Positions 15,387 to 24,009 of a DNA stretch of 29,351 nt are shown here, piece by piece. Where the stretch lies: positions 1 to 29,351 of the forward strand of contig DAOVRZ010000075.1 of the NCBI GenBank assembly GCA_030627905.1, in the 5' to 3' direction. This stretch comes from JAGMES01 sp023128035. Its GTDB lineage: Bacteria; Bacillota; Halanaerobiia; DY22613. How positions within the stretch are numbered: position 1 is the first letter of the stretch; each line of letters opens with the position of its first letter. The position numbers and the translations under genes were made by a program. The notes beneath the pieces were generated by a model that saw nothing but the letters and a program-made list of their open reading frames with translations, made no database searches and was not told the DNA's origin.

Positions 15387-16231
15387 TACTTAATCAAAAG
15401 GTTTTAAAGGTGTTGCGTTTATCGTTAAGTTATTTATTTATACTCATGATGCTTTGCATTACTATTTATCCGATTTTGTGGATGATAGGTGCATCTTTCA
15501 ATCCTGGTGATACTTTATACAGTTCAACGATGTTTCCGAAAAATCCGACTTTAAGTCATTATAAAGAATTACTTACGGATTCCGATTATCCTTTCTTAAG
15601 GTGGTATGGAAATACTCTCAAAATAGCAGTCATGACTGCTTTCTTAGGTGTTCTTCTCTGCTCTTTCACGGCATACGCTTTTTCAAGATTTCGATTTAGA
15701 GGTCGGGAATATGGAATGATGTTCATGCTGGTTGTTCAAATGTTTCCTGCATTTATGAATATTGTTGCCTTATATATCCTATTAAATATGGTCGGCCTCC
15801 TTGATACACAGCTAGGTTTAGTTTTTGTTTACGCAGGAGCGAATATCCCCTTTAATGCTTGGATTATGAAGGGATATTTTGATACAATTCCAAAGTCTTT
15901 AGAAGAAGCAGCATTGATCGATGGAGCTAGTCGCAGTACGATATTTTGGAAGATAATGATGCCGCTTGCTTCTCCAATCATTGCGGTTATTACTATTTTT
16001 CATTTTGTAATTCCTTTTGGTGATTTTATTTTGGCACGACTACTTTTGACATCAGTTAACAAATATACATTAACTGTTGGTTTATTCTCATTGGTTAACG
16101 ATAAGTTTGGCCAAAATTGGACTACATTTACTGCTGGATCTTTATTAATGGCGATTCCAATTGTGGTTTTATATATGTCGTTACAAAAATATTTTATCTC
16201 TGGTTTGACCGGTGGTGCAACAAAAGGTTAA
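15383..16231 (+). CDS. malG: Maltodextrin ABC transporter permease MalG
   Basis: Second inner-membrane permease, 282 residues with six hydrophobic segments. The EAA loop reads EAALIDGASRSTIFWKIMMP. The ATG at 15383 overlaps the malF stop and is preceded by AGAGGAGGA. The C-terminus (YFISGLTGGATKG) is the usual MalG ending. With MalF it forms the channel; the ATPase is not encoded in this locus. The GH13 gene follows after 23 nt. Confidence 0.92.
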   Translation: MILNQKVLKVLRLSLSYLFILMMLCITIYPILWMIGASFNPGDTLYSSTMFPKNPTLSHYKELLTDSDYPFLRWYGNTLKIAVMTAFLGVLLCSFTAYAFSRFRFRGREYGMMFMLVVQMFPAFMNIVALYILLNMVGLLDTQLGLVFVYAGANIPFNAWIMKGYFDTIPKSLEEAALIDGASRSTIFWKIMMPLASPIIAVITIFHFVIPFGDFILARLLLTSVNKYTLTVGLFSLVNDKFGQNWTTFTAGSLLMAIPIVVLYMSLQKYFISGLTGGATKG

Positions 16232-16254
16232 CGACGATAAAGGAGGAAATTGTA

Positions 16255-18012
16255 GTGTTGCGTGAAGCGATCTTTCATGAAGCTAGTGGAGCATATGCTT
16301 ACCCAATATCTAAAGATATCTTACTGATTCAGCTTCGAGCAGCTCGAGATGATTTAAAGGAGGTTCAACTCATCTACGGTGATCGATATAAGGGTGCAGA
16401 TGCTGTAGAACAGTTGACTATGTTTAAATATGCAAGTGATCAACTATTTGATTACTTTAGAGCTGAAGTTCAGGTGATGACTCGTAGATTTCGTTATCAT
16501 TTTCTATTGGACGATGGAAAAGAACGTTATTGGTATAATGAATTTGGTTTTAGTATCCAAAGACCAATGGGTTATCACTCTGGATATTTTCAATATCCTT
16601 ATATTACCGATAAAGATTTCTTTGAAGTGCCTGATTGGGCTAAAGATGCTATTGTTTACCAAATATTCCCGGACAGATTTTATAATGGAGATAAATCAAA
16701 TGATCCAGAAGAATGCAAAGAGTGGGGAGAGAAGCCTACATCTGAGATGGATTTCTTTGGTGGAGATTTGAGTGGAATACTTGCTAAATTATCTTATCTA
16801 GAAAAATTAGGAATAAATATTCTTTATCTAACACCAATCTTTGAATCTCCTACCTCACATAAATATGATACTACAGATTATTATAAAATTGATCCTCACT
16901 TTGGGGATAAGAGAATCTTTCGTCAATTAGTTGAGGAATGTCATAAACGAGGAATTAGGGTTATCTTGGATGCAGTCTTTAATCATTGTGGTTATAATTT
17001 TTATCAGTTTCAAGATGTAGTTAAACGAGGTGAAGAGTCTCCATATACTGAGTGGTTCTATATTGATAGTTTTCCTGTAACTACAGAACCTTTGAATTAT
17101 GAAGTTTTTGCTAGTACTGTTTGGAACATGCCTAAACTAAAAACAGCGAATTCTGATGTACGTGAATTTCTCTTACAGGTTGGTGAATATTGGATTCGAG
17201 AATTCGATATAGATGGATGGCGGTTGGATGTAGCCAATGAGGTAGATCATTTATTTTGGCGCGCGTTTAGAGATAGGATGAGGGCAATTAAACATGATGT
17301 ATATATTATCGGTGAAACCTGGCATCATTCAGGAAGTTATTTGCAGGGTGATCAATTTGATGGGGTTATGAATTATCATTTTACAGATGCTGTCCTCAGA
17401 TTTTGTGGGGAAAAATCTCTTAGTGTTAGTGAATTTAACGAGAGACTAACTAGAAATCGTGTAACTTATCGTAAACAGGCTGTAGAGGCTAATTGGAATC
17501 TCTTTGGGAGTCATGATACAGCTAGAGTTCTAACTCGTTTAAAAGGAGATACAAAGGCTTTTAAATTAGCGATTACATTTCAAATGACATATCTAGGAGT
17601 TCCTTTTATCTTTGCTGGAGATGAGTTAGGAGTTATAGGTGAAAATGATCCAAATTGTAGAAAATGTATGCCTTGGGATGAAAAAGATCAGGATCAGGAG
17701 TTATTGAATCATCATTGCAAGATGATTCAGCTTAGACGGAAATATGAAGCTTTGCGAAGAGGAGATTTTCGTACAGTGTTCATGGATGAAGCGACTGGCT
17801 TGTTTATCTTTGAACGTTTAACAGAGGGTGATAAAGTAATTGTGATTATAAATAATGGCCTAAAGGATCAGGATGTGGAGATTGATCTTGAGAGTTTTGA
17901 TCTCAATCCAGAGAAGCCTATATATGAGTTGATGAATGACCTTAAATTAGAACCAGACCAAGGTTTAGTAATTGTGAATGTTAAATTTGGTGAAGCAGCT
18001 ATACTTACTTAA
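16255..18012 (+). CDS. GH13 neopullulanase / cyclomaltodextrinase
   Basis: Cytoplasmic GH13_20-type enzyme of 585 residues that would open cyclodextrins and cut maltodextrins or pullulan. An N-terminal CBM34-like domain (residues 1-125) precedes the catalytic barrel starting at DWAKDAIVYQIFPDRFYNGD. Catalytic residues are Asp325 (DGWRLDVANE), Glu354 (IIGETWH) and Asp421 (GSHDTAR); their spacing is the same as I recall for Geobacillus neopullulanase. MPWDEKDQDQ is also typical. The GTG at 16255 follows AGGAGG (16241-16246) by 8 nt; the TTG at 16258 is an alternative. The frame stays open upstream inside malG without a ribosome site, so earlier starts are rejected. It ends the maltodextrin operon. 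Confidence 0.9.
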   Translation: MLREAIFHEASGAYAYPISKDILLIQLRAARDDLKEVQLIYGDRYKGADAVEQLTMFKYASDQLFDYFRAEVQVMTRRFRYHFLLDDGKERYWYNEFGFSIQRPMGYHSGYFQYPYITDKDFFEVPDWAKDAIVYQIFPDRFYNGDKSNDPEECKEWGEKPTSEMDFFGGDLSGILAKLSYLEKLGINILYLTPIFESPTSHKYDTTDYYKIDPHFGDKRIFRQLVEECHKRGIRVILDAVFNHCGYNFYQFQDVVKRGEESPYTEWFYIDSFPVTTEPLNYEVFASTVWNMPKLKTANSDVREFLLQVGEYWIREFDIDGWRLDVANEVDHLFWRAFRDRMRAIKHDVYIIGETWHHSGSYLQGDQFDGVMNYHFTDAVLRFCGEKSLSVSEFNERLTRNRVTYRKQAVEANWNLFGSHDTARVLTRLKGDTKAFKLAITFQMTYLGVPFIFAGDELGVIGENDPNCRKCMPWDEKDQDQELLNHHCKMIQLRRKYEALRRGDFRTVFMDEATGLFIFERLTEGDKVIVIINNGLKDQDVEIDLESFDLNPEKPIYELMNDLKLEPDQGLVIVNVKFGEAAILT

Positions 18013-18179
18013 ATTATAATGCTCCATGTAATTACTTTGCTGCAAAAAGTAAACACATGGGGCATATTAAAGAGGTATTGATGGCTAATTAAGTTAAAAA
18101 GCTTTCGCATATTGTGTTTAATTTCTCAAATACAATAAAAAAATAGATAAATAAGACTGAAAAGTAGCGTATAAGGCAA

Positions 18180-18247
18180 AATTGATTGCTGAAAATTAAA
18201 TAATTTAAAGCAATCAATTCCTTTTTAAAAAGGAATTGATCTTTTAT
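18180..18247 (+). terminator. Terminator with overlapping alternative hairpin
   Basis: The 28-nt perfect palindrome 18213-18240 (ATCAATTCCTTTTT and its complement) is followed by CTTTTAT. An upstream 11-nt segment AATTGATTGCT (18180-18190) is exactly complementary to AGCAATCAATT (18209-18219), which overlaps the palindrome's left arm, so the two structures exclude each other. Confidence 0.6.
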
Positions 18248-18436
18248 AGTCTAAGTTATTAAGTACATAGAAGATCTCTATAAAAGAAATTTTTAAAATT
18301 ATAGTTTTGTGAATTATTTAACAAAGTAATACTTCATACTTCTAGAAATCTATCAGAAATCCTTCTTAAAAATAAAAGAAAAAATATTCAGATTATTATG
18401 TCAATGAAGTTCATCTATTTGAAATCTTAATTTAAC

Positions 18437-18465
18437 TTGCGGTGAAACTTATTCTATATTATAAT
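18437..18465 (+). promoter_or_regulatory. Promoter of uvrC
   Basis: TTGCGG (18437-18442) and TATAAT (18460-18465) are 17 nt apart, about 40 nt upstream of the uvrC start. No LexA box is visible nearby. Confidence 0.7.
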
Positions 18466-18506
18466 AGTATAACAACAGTAATTATTCTTAGTAAGGATGA
18501 TGCTTA

Positions 18507-20339
18507 ATGAGTCTAAATGAAAAATTAAAAATTCTCCCCAAACACCCAGGTGTTTATTTGATGAAAGATCGAAAAGGGGAGATTATTTATGTAGGAAAGG
18601 CAAAGGTGCTAAGAAATCGGGTAAGGTCTTATTTTCAGGAATCTAAGCAACATACCTTAAAAACCGAGATATTAAAACAGCATATTACTGATTTTGATTA
18701 TATTGTGACAGATTCTGAGGTAGAAGCATTAATACTTGAAGCAAATTTGATCAAAAATCACATGCCTAGATTTAATATCCGGTTGAAGGATGACAAGACT
18801 TATCCATATATTAAGGTTACGGTCAATGAAGATTTTCCGCGGGTATTCAAGACACGATTAGTAAAGCATGATGGAGCAAAATACTTTGGACCTTTTACTG
18901 ATCTCAATGCTGTTTACAAAACATTAAAAATTTTACAGAAGATATTTTCTGTTCGTTTGTGTAAAAAAAGGATTGTTTCTGGCAAATTTGAAGAACGGGC
19001 TTGTTTAAATCATCATATTAAAAAATGTTCTGGCCCATGTATTGGGGAGATATCTAAAAAAGAATATGGCCAGATAATAAAAGAAGTAATTCTTTTTTTA
19101 GAAGGGAAAGGGAATGAGCTAATTAGAGACATTAAAGAAAAGATGATTAAGGCTTCGGAAAGTTTAGATTTTGAAATGGCAGCTTTTTATCGTGATTCGA
19201 TTCAGGCGATTGAAAAAGTCACACAGCGTCAGAAAGTAGTTACAGAAGAAGATTTGACGGATCGAGATTTGATAGCTGTTGCTGTAGAAGATGATAAAGC
19301 TTGTTTGCAGGTGATGATAATCCGGCGTGGACGTTTAATGGGTCAGGAATATTTTATGATGGAAGGCGCAGATGAAGAAGATTTAAGCGAAATTTTATCA
19401 GCTTTTATTAAGCAATATTATCTTGACCAACCAATTTTACCAAAGGAGATTCTTTTACAGGAAGAATTACATGATCAAGAGATAATCAAAGAATGGCTTA
19501 GAGGGATCGCGTTGAAAAAAATTTCTATTCATGTACCTCAACGTGGCGTGAAAAAAAGGTTGATAGAGATGGCCTATAAAAATGCTGTTGAAAATCTTAA
19601 GAAAGAAAAAATTCGCGAGACTTTCTCTTCGGATCGACCACTTAAAGGTGTTAAAGAGTTGCAGACATATTTGATGCTAGAGAATCCTCCAATCAGAATT
19701 GAAGGTTTTGATATTTCTCATATTCAAGGTACTGACACGGTAGCATCAATGGTGGTTTTTGAGAATGGTCAGGCGAAGAAAGAAGATTATCGACGTTTCA
19801 AAATTCAAGTAGCAGAAGGTAGTCCTGATGACTATGCCAGCATGAATGAAGTGGTTGGACGTCGTTATCGCAGAATCATGGAAGAAGGTTTGAAGATGCC
19901 GGATTTGATTCTTATAGATGGGGGAAAAGGTCAATTGAATGCTGCTCTTCATATTTTAGGAGAACTGGGAATTTGTGATCAACCTATCATCAGTTTAGCC
20001 AAAAGGGAAGAAGAGGTCTTTGTACCAGGTCGTTCTGAATCGATTATTCTTCCAAGGCATTCAGAGGCACTATACTTGACCCAGAGAGTGCGAGATGAAG
20101 CGCATCGTTTTGCAGTTAGCTATCACAGACGACTGCGTACAAAGCGAATGACTTATACCTTAATTGATGAAATTCCAGGGATTGGTCCCAAACGTCGCAA
20201 GGCCTTGGTAGAACATTTTGGTTCCCTTGAAAAAATCCGTTCATCTACTATTAAAGAGCTTTGTGATGTGGAAGGGATTAGTGAGAAAACAGCAATGGCA
20301 ATTCGAAAATTTTTAGATGCACATTTTCTTGAGAGATAA
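18507..20339 (+). CDS. uvrC: Excinuclease ABC subunit C
   Basis: Dual-incision nuclease of nucleotide excision repair, 610 residues. The N-terminal GIY-YIG domain (PGVYLMKD ... IIYVGKAKVLRNRVRSYF, residues 14-45) makes the 3' cut. A central UVR motif (KASESLDFEMAAFYRD, near 215) binds UvrB. The C-terminal RNase H-like domain (IEGFDISHIQGTDTVASMVVF, LILIDGGKGQLNAA) makes the 5' cut, and two helix-hairpin-helix motifs (IPGIGPKRRKALVEHFGS, DVEGISEKTA) end the protein. AAGGATGAT precedes the ATG at 18507. It stands alone with its own promoter, apart from uvrBA. Confidence 0.97.
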   Translation: MSLNEKLKILPKHPGVYLMKDRKGEIIYVGKAKVLRNRVRSYFQESKQHTLKTEILKQHITDFDYIVTDSEVEALILEANLIKNHMPRFNIRLKDDKTYPYIKVTVNEDFPRVFKTRLVKHDGAKYFGPFTDLNAVYKTLKILQKIFSVRLCKKRIVSGKFEERACLNHHIKKCSGPCIGEISKKEYGQIIKEVILFLEGKGNELIRDIKEKMIKASESLDFEMAAFYRDSIQAIEKVTQRQKVVTEEDLTDRDLIAVAVEDDKACLQVMIIRRGRLMGQEYFMMEGADEEDLSEILSAFIKQYYLDQPILPKEILLQEELHDQEIIKEWLRGIALKKISIHVPQRGVKKRLIEMAYKNAVENLKKEKIRETFSSDRPLKGVKELQTYLMLENPPIRIEGFDISHIQGTDTVASMVVFENGQAKKEDYRRFKIQVAEGSPDDYASMNEVVGRRYRRIMEEGLKMPDLILIDGGKGQLNAALHILGELGICDQPIISLAKREEEVFVPGRSESIILPRHSEALYLTQRVRDEAHRFAVSYHRRLRTKRMTYTLIDEIPGIGPKRRKALVEHFGSLEKIRSSTIKELCDVEGISEKTAMAIRKFLDAHFLER

Positions 20340-20389
20340 TTAAAGAAAAAAGTATTTATGGTAGAAAAATATTTGAAAGTTCAATTAAA

Positions 20390-20423
20390 ACCCTTTCTCT
20401 AAGCATTTGCAAAGAGGGAGGGT
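20390..20423 (+). terminator. Possible terminator after uvrC
   Basis: ACCCTTTCTCT (20390-20400) pairs with AGAGGGAGGGT (20413-20423) with one G-U pair; only A-rich sequence follows on this strand. A wider 11-bp repeat AAAGTTCAATT / AATTGAACTTT (20376-20386 / 20460-20470) encloses it, the second arm being followed by TTGG. Confidence 0.45.
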
Positions 20424-20547
20424 AAAAATTTCGAAAATTCAAAAAAAAAGAAACAGGAAAATTGAACTTTTTGGTGAATTTATATAAAGCGGGTTTCTTG
20501 AAGACGAAAAGGATGCTATTACTTATTAAGGTAGGTGAAGTTGAAGA

Positions 20548-21516
20548 ATGAATATTCCAGTCAAGTATAAACAGAAATCTTTTTGGGTAGAAACATTTTG
20601 GGCATATGTATATTTGCTACCTGTGTTTATAATTCTGGGTGTTTTCGTTTTTTATCCGGTTTTTAAATCATTCTTTATGAGTTTTACAGAATGGGATATG
20701 ATCGGTACGCAAAAATTTGTTGGATTGGAAAATTATCAGGATTTATTCAAAGATCGTCTCTTCCGTAAATCTCTAATAAATACAAGTTACTTTGTATTTT
20801 TTTCTGTACCACTTACCATGTTGATCTCGCTTTTTATCGCAATTTTACTCAATACAAAAATTAAAGCACGTTCTTGGTTTCGTATAGCCTTTTTTATTCC
20901 ATGGATCACGTCACCAGTTGCGGCAACAATGGTATGGAAGTGGATTTTTAATTATAATAGCTATGGTCTATTAAATTATTTTTTACTAAAAGCAACTGAA
21001 CTGGTAAATTGGTTTGCATACGTATTCACTTTTGGAAATGCTGAACATTGGCTCACTTTTGCACCTCTTAATTGGTTAAATAATCCGTCATTTACTATTC
21101 CTAATCTAATTATTCTTAGTGTTTGGAAGATGATGGGTTACAACATTGTTATTTTCCTAGCAGGTTTGCAAAATGTTCCAAATGAACTATATGAAGCTGC
21201 TCAAGTTGATGGTGCTTCTAGATGGGATAAATTCCGTCACATCACTTTACCACTTATATCACCAACAACGTTTTTCATTTCTATTATCTCTATAATTGGG
21301 GCTTTTAAAATCTTTACTCAAGTCTTTGTACTGTATGAAGGTACTCCAGGTATGCTAAATAGTGGTTTGACTGTGGTATTCTACATATATACAAAAGCAT
21401 TTAATGATTGGAGAATGGGTTATGCATCGGCAGGATCTTATATTCTTTTCTTTATTATCTTTATCTTTACTTTGATTCAGATGCGTTTGTCGAAAAAACG
21501 GGTTCATTATAGTTAA
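20548..21516 (+). CDS. CUT1 sugar ABC transporter permease (MalF/UgpA-like)
   Basis: Inner-membrane permease of 322 residues with six main hydrophobic segments. The EAA loop is EAAQVDGASRWDKFRHITLP near residue 213. The N-terminal FWAYVYLLPVFIILGVFVFYP is the usual first helix of UgpA/MsmF-like permeases; there is no MalF-type N-terminal extension. AGGTAGGTG lies about 10 nt before the ATG. It heads a three-gene transporter operon with the permease and binding protein that follow. The substrate cannot be read from the sequence; no glycosidase sits in this operon. Confidence 0.9.
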   Translation: MNIPVKYKQKSFWVETFWAYVYLLPVFIILGVFVFYPVFKSFFMSFTEWDMIGTQKFVGLENYQDLFKDRLFRKSLINTSYFVFFSVPLTMLISLFIAILLNTKIKARSWFRIAFFIPWITSPVAATMVWKWIFNYNSYGLLNYFLLKATELVNWFAYVFTFGNAEHWLTFAPLNWLNNPSFTIPNLIILSVWKMMGYNIVIFLAGLQNVPNELYEAAQVDGASRWDKFRHITLPLISPTTFFISIISIIGAFKIFTQVFVLYEGTPGMLNSGLTVVFYIYTKAFNDWRMGYASAGSYILFFIIFIFTLIQMRLSKKRVHYS

Positions 21517-21534
21517 AAGGTAGGTGATAAGAAT

Positions 21535-22419
21535 ATGAAAGAAGCTACGAATGTCCAACTAAGTAATAAAAAGACAACCATTGGAGTTTCATATAGAACG
21601 AAAGAAAAGATTGTTCGTTTCTTGACTTATCTTCTCTTAACCGTTGGGGCAATTTTTGTATTACTACCATTTTTCTGGATGATTTCTACATCTTTAAAGA
21701 CGCCTTCGGAAATCACTTCAATGCCACCTAAATGGATTCCTGATAAAATTATGTGGGAAAATTATAAAATTGCTTGGAATTTCGCTCCATTTGCTAAATA
21801 TTTCTTCAACAGTTTTTTTGTAGCAATTAGTTGTACAGTTTTGGAGTTGATTACGTCTGCTCTTGGTGCGTATGCTTTTGCTAAGATGAATTTTTTCGGT
21901 AAGAATACGATTTTTCTTATCTTTCTAGGTACGATGATGATTCCAGGAGAAGTATTGCTGATTCCAAACTATATGACCATTATTAAGTTAGACTGGATTG
22001 ATACATACAAAGCTTTAATTATTCCCTGGATTGTAAGTGTTTTTGGAATCTTTTTGATGCGTCAGTTTTTTATGACTATTCCAGATGAGCTGCATGATGC
22101 AGCTAAGATTGATGGATGCAGTCGATTTAGATTCCTTTGGCAGATTGTTTTACCTTTATCTAAACCAGTGTTGGTTACTGCAGCATTGTTCAAATTTGTT
22201 GGTAGTTGGAACGCTTTTCTCTGGGTTTTAATTGTAACAAATTCGCCAGGAATGAGGACTGTTCCGGTAGGTCTCACATTCTTCTCATCAGATGTGGGAG
22301 CTGATTATCACTTAATGATGGCTGCTTCTACTTTCGCATTATTGCCTATTTTGATCCTGTTCTTCTTCTTACAGAAACAGTTTATTCAAGGGATCAGTAG
22401 AAGTGGAATGAAGGGGTAG
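21535..22419 (+). CDS. CUT1 sugar ABC transporter permease (MalG/UgpE-like)
   Basis: Second permease, 294 residues, with six membrane segments after a polar N-terminus of about 25 residues. The EAA-like loop is DAAKIDGCSRFRFLWQIVLP. The end QFIQGISRSGMKG is typical of MalG-like proteins. AGGTAGGTGA sits 9 nt upstream of the ATG, 18 nt after the previous stop. Confidence 0.9.
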   Translation: MKEATNVQLSNKKTTIGVSYRTKEKIVRFLTYLLLTVGAIFVLLPFFWMISTSLKTPSEITSMPPKWIPDKIMWENYKIAWNFAPFAKYFFNSFFVAISCTVLELITSALGAYAFAKMNFFGKNTIFLIFLGTMMIPGEVLLIPNYMTIIKLDWIDTYKALIIPWIVSVFGIFLMRQFFMTIPDELHDAAKIDGCSRFRFLWQIVLPLSKPVLVTAALFKFVGSWNAFLWVLIVTNSPGMRTVPVGLTFFSSDVGADYHLMMAASTFALLPILILFFFLQKQFIQGISRSGMKG

Positions 22420-22468
22420 AGTTAAGAATTAACAAAAGCTAATCTTCGTAAAGCTAAATAGATTAAAC

Positions 22469-22541
22469 TTAACAACTTTAGGAAGGAGATGTGACTCTCA
22501 CTGAACTTCCGAAAATGTTGTTAAACAATACAAATACATAA
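22469..22541 (+). promoter_or_regulatory. Stem-loop and possible 16-aa leader before the binding-protein gene
   Basis: TTAACAAC / GTTGTTAA (22469-22476 / 22517-22524) and GGAAG / CTTCC (22481-22485 / 22506-22510) form a two-part stem. GGAAGGAG inside it is followed by GTG at 22491, which opens a 16-codon frame ending TAA at 22541. The spacing (2-4 nt) is tight, so the leader peptide is doubtful. The structure may stabilise or process the downstream message. Confidence 0.4.
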
Positions 22542-22560
22542 TTTAAAAGGAGGAATTTTG

Positions 22561-23811
22561 ATGAAGAGGTTTGTTTTCATCGCTCTAGTTGCAGTTATGG
22601 TAATGGGATTAGTTGTTATCCCTGCTGCAGCAAAAGACAAGATTACTGTTACTTTCTGGCACGCAATGAGTAAAGGTCATAGTCCATTTTTAGAGGAACT
22701 TACTAAGAGATTCAATGAATCTCAAGACGAGATCGAAGTTCAATTGATTTATCAAGGTAAATATGGCGATTTGCAAAAGAAAATTTTAGGTTCTGTAGCT
22801 GCTGGTAAACCACCAGTAATGGCTCAAGCTTATGAAAACTGGTTAACTAAGTTGATTAATGCTAATACAGTAGAAGCGGTACAATGGTATATCGGTTCTG
22901 TATTTACTCAAGAAGAAATTGATGATGTTATCTGGGGTTTCCAAAAGAGTAGTACTTGGAATGACATAATGTACACTATGCCTTTTAACAAGAGTATAAC
23001 TGTTTTATATGCTAACACTGATATGGTTCCAGTTCTTCCAACTAACTGGGAAGAATTAATTGAAACTGCTACTGCAGCTACAAAAGATGTTAATGGCGAT
23101 GGCGTAATTGATGTTTATGGTTTCGGAATTCGTCCAAATGTAGATACTTTTGGTATCTTCTTACGTCAAGCAGGTGGAACTTTCTTGAATGAAGATGAGA
23201 CTAAAGCTGTATTCAACGACGAAGCTGGTCAAAAAGCTCTTCAATTTTTACATGATATGGTTTACAAGTATAAGTGTGGAGTTATCAACAGTGGCTACTT
23301 AAATGGTCCATTGGGTGAAGAAAAATTGGCTATGTATATGGATACTTCTGCTGGAATTCCTTATACAGTTAAAGCTGTTGGTGATAAATTTAACTGGACA
23401 ACTGCTCCTGTAACTCGTGATGAGCAGTATGCTGCAACTTTTGCTGGTACAAATATTGCAGTGTTTAGCAAGCATTCTGCTGAAGTTAAATTAGCTGCTA
23501 TGAAATACTTAAAATTTATCACAAGTACAGAAAGCACAACTTATTGGGCTGTTAATTCTGGTTATTTACCAGTTCGCTATTCGGCTCAAGAAACTAAAGA
23601 ATGGAAAGAATATCTTGCTGGAAACCCATTCGCTGCTGCTGGCGCTAAAGAATTAGAATTAAACATGGGTGTATTTGATCCTAAGCCAGATGCATGGAGC
23701 CAAGCACGTAATATTATTGGTGATTACATTGAAATTGCTCTCTTAAACAAAATGACTATTAAAGATGCTCTAGATAAAGCTGTTGCAGAAATTAATGCAC
23801 TTTTAGATTAA
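22561..23811 (+). CDS. Sugar ABC transporter binding protein (UgpB/MsmE-like)
   Basis: Extracytoplasmic binding protein of 416 residues. Signal peptide 1-24 (core FIALVAVMVMGLVVIP, cleavage likely after AAA) lacks a lipobox Cys, as does MalE of this window. The mature protein starts TVTFWHAMSKGHSPFLEEL and has the family's NKSITVLYANTDM, and a Ca-binding-like loop DVNGDGVIDVYGFGI. I prefer the ATG at 22561, 8 nt after AAAGGAGG; an in-frame TTG is one codon earlier. Codon use is biased toward GCT, GGT and ACT, as for a highly expressed gene. Being last in the operon is unusual; the stem-loop before it may raise its level. Confidence 0.92.
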   Translation: MKRFVFIALVAVMVMGLVVIPAAAKDKITVTFWHAMSKGHSPFLEELTKRFNESQDEIEVQLIYQGKYGDLQKKILGSVAAGKPPVMAQAYENWLTKLINANTVEAVQWYIGSVFTQEEIDDVIWGFQKSSTWNDIMYTMPFNKSITVLYANTDMVPVLPTNWEELIETATAATKDVNGDGVIDVYGFGIRPNVDTFGIFLRQAGGTFLNEDETKAVFNDEAGQKALQFLHDMVYKYKCGVINSGYLNGPLGEEKLAMYMDTSAGIPYTVKAVGDKFNWTTAPVTRDEQYAATFAGTNIAVFSKHSAEVKLAAMKYLKFITSTESTTYWAVNSGYLPVRYSAQETKEWKEYLAGNPFAAAGAKELELNMGVFDPKPDAWSQARNIIGDYIEIALLNKMTIKDALDKAVAEINALLD

Positions 23812-23820
23812 AAAACTAAG

Positions 23821-23844
23821 CAGGGTCTACAAAAGTAGGCCCTG
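23821..23844 (+). terminator. Terminator after the second sugar transporter
   Basis: CAGGGTCTAC (23821-23830) pairs with GTAGGCCCTG (23835-23844) with one G-U pair and an AAAA loop. Only TATTAC follows, so the T-run is poor. Confidence 0.65.
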
Positions 23845-23884
23845 TATTACAAACATATTTGTCTGACATCTAACAACTAAGTCT

Positions 23885-23979
23885 ACGAATTAAATATTAT
23901 TTTCAGTATTCTAATAAAACTTTAAGAAACCCGCAATTTTTTAAAGAAAAACTGGAGATACTGAAGATAACTAATTCGT
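23885..23979. repeat. 95-nt imperfect inverted repeat before the PHP gene
   Basis: ACGAATTA (23885-23892) and TTCAGTAT (23902-23909) recur as complements in reverse order at 23972-23979 and 23958-23965. It may be the leader hairpin of the next gene or a small non-coding mobile repeat. Confidence 0.5.
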
Positions 23980-24009
23980 TATGTAGTATTATTCGAAAGA
24001 GGTGTAAGT

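Larger units (their letters stand above)
18013..18506. other. 494-base intergenic region before uvrC
   Basis: No gene seen. It contains a stem-loop just after the GH13 stop (ATGCTCCATGT 18018-18028 with ACATGGGGCAT, ending near 18066), a set of overlapping inverted repeats with a T-run (18180-18247), a further 9-bp repeat CTTTTATAG / CTATAAAAG (18241-18249 / 18278-18286) and the uvrC promoter at 18437-18465. Confidence 0.6.

Noticed and set aside
16117..16254. Upstream extension of the GH13 gene into malG
   Set aside because: The frame is merely open; no ribosome site, and the added residues do not resemble a CBM34 domain.
18..18269. Exact 14-nt repeat TTATTAAGTACATA at 18-31 and 18256-18269
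   Set aside because: In about 29 kb of AT-rich DNA a few 14-nt matches are expected by chance; no further similarity flanks it.
20358..20402. 14-codon ORF after uvrC
   Set aside because: No ribosome site, overlaps the post-uvrC hairpin and has no distinctive composition.
20340..20547. T-box or riboswitch before the second sugar transporter
   Set aside because: No T-box sequence (GGUGG-type antiterminator) or known aptamer core is visible; only short inverted repeats.
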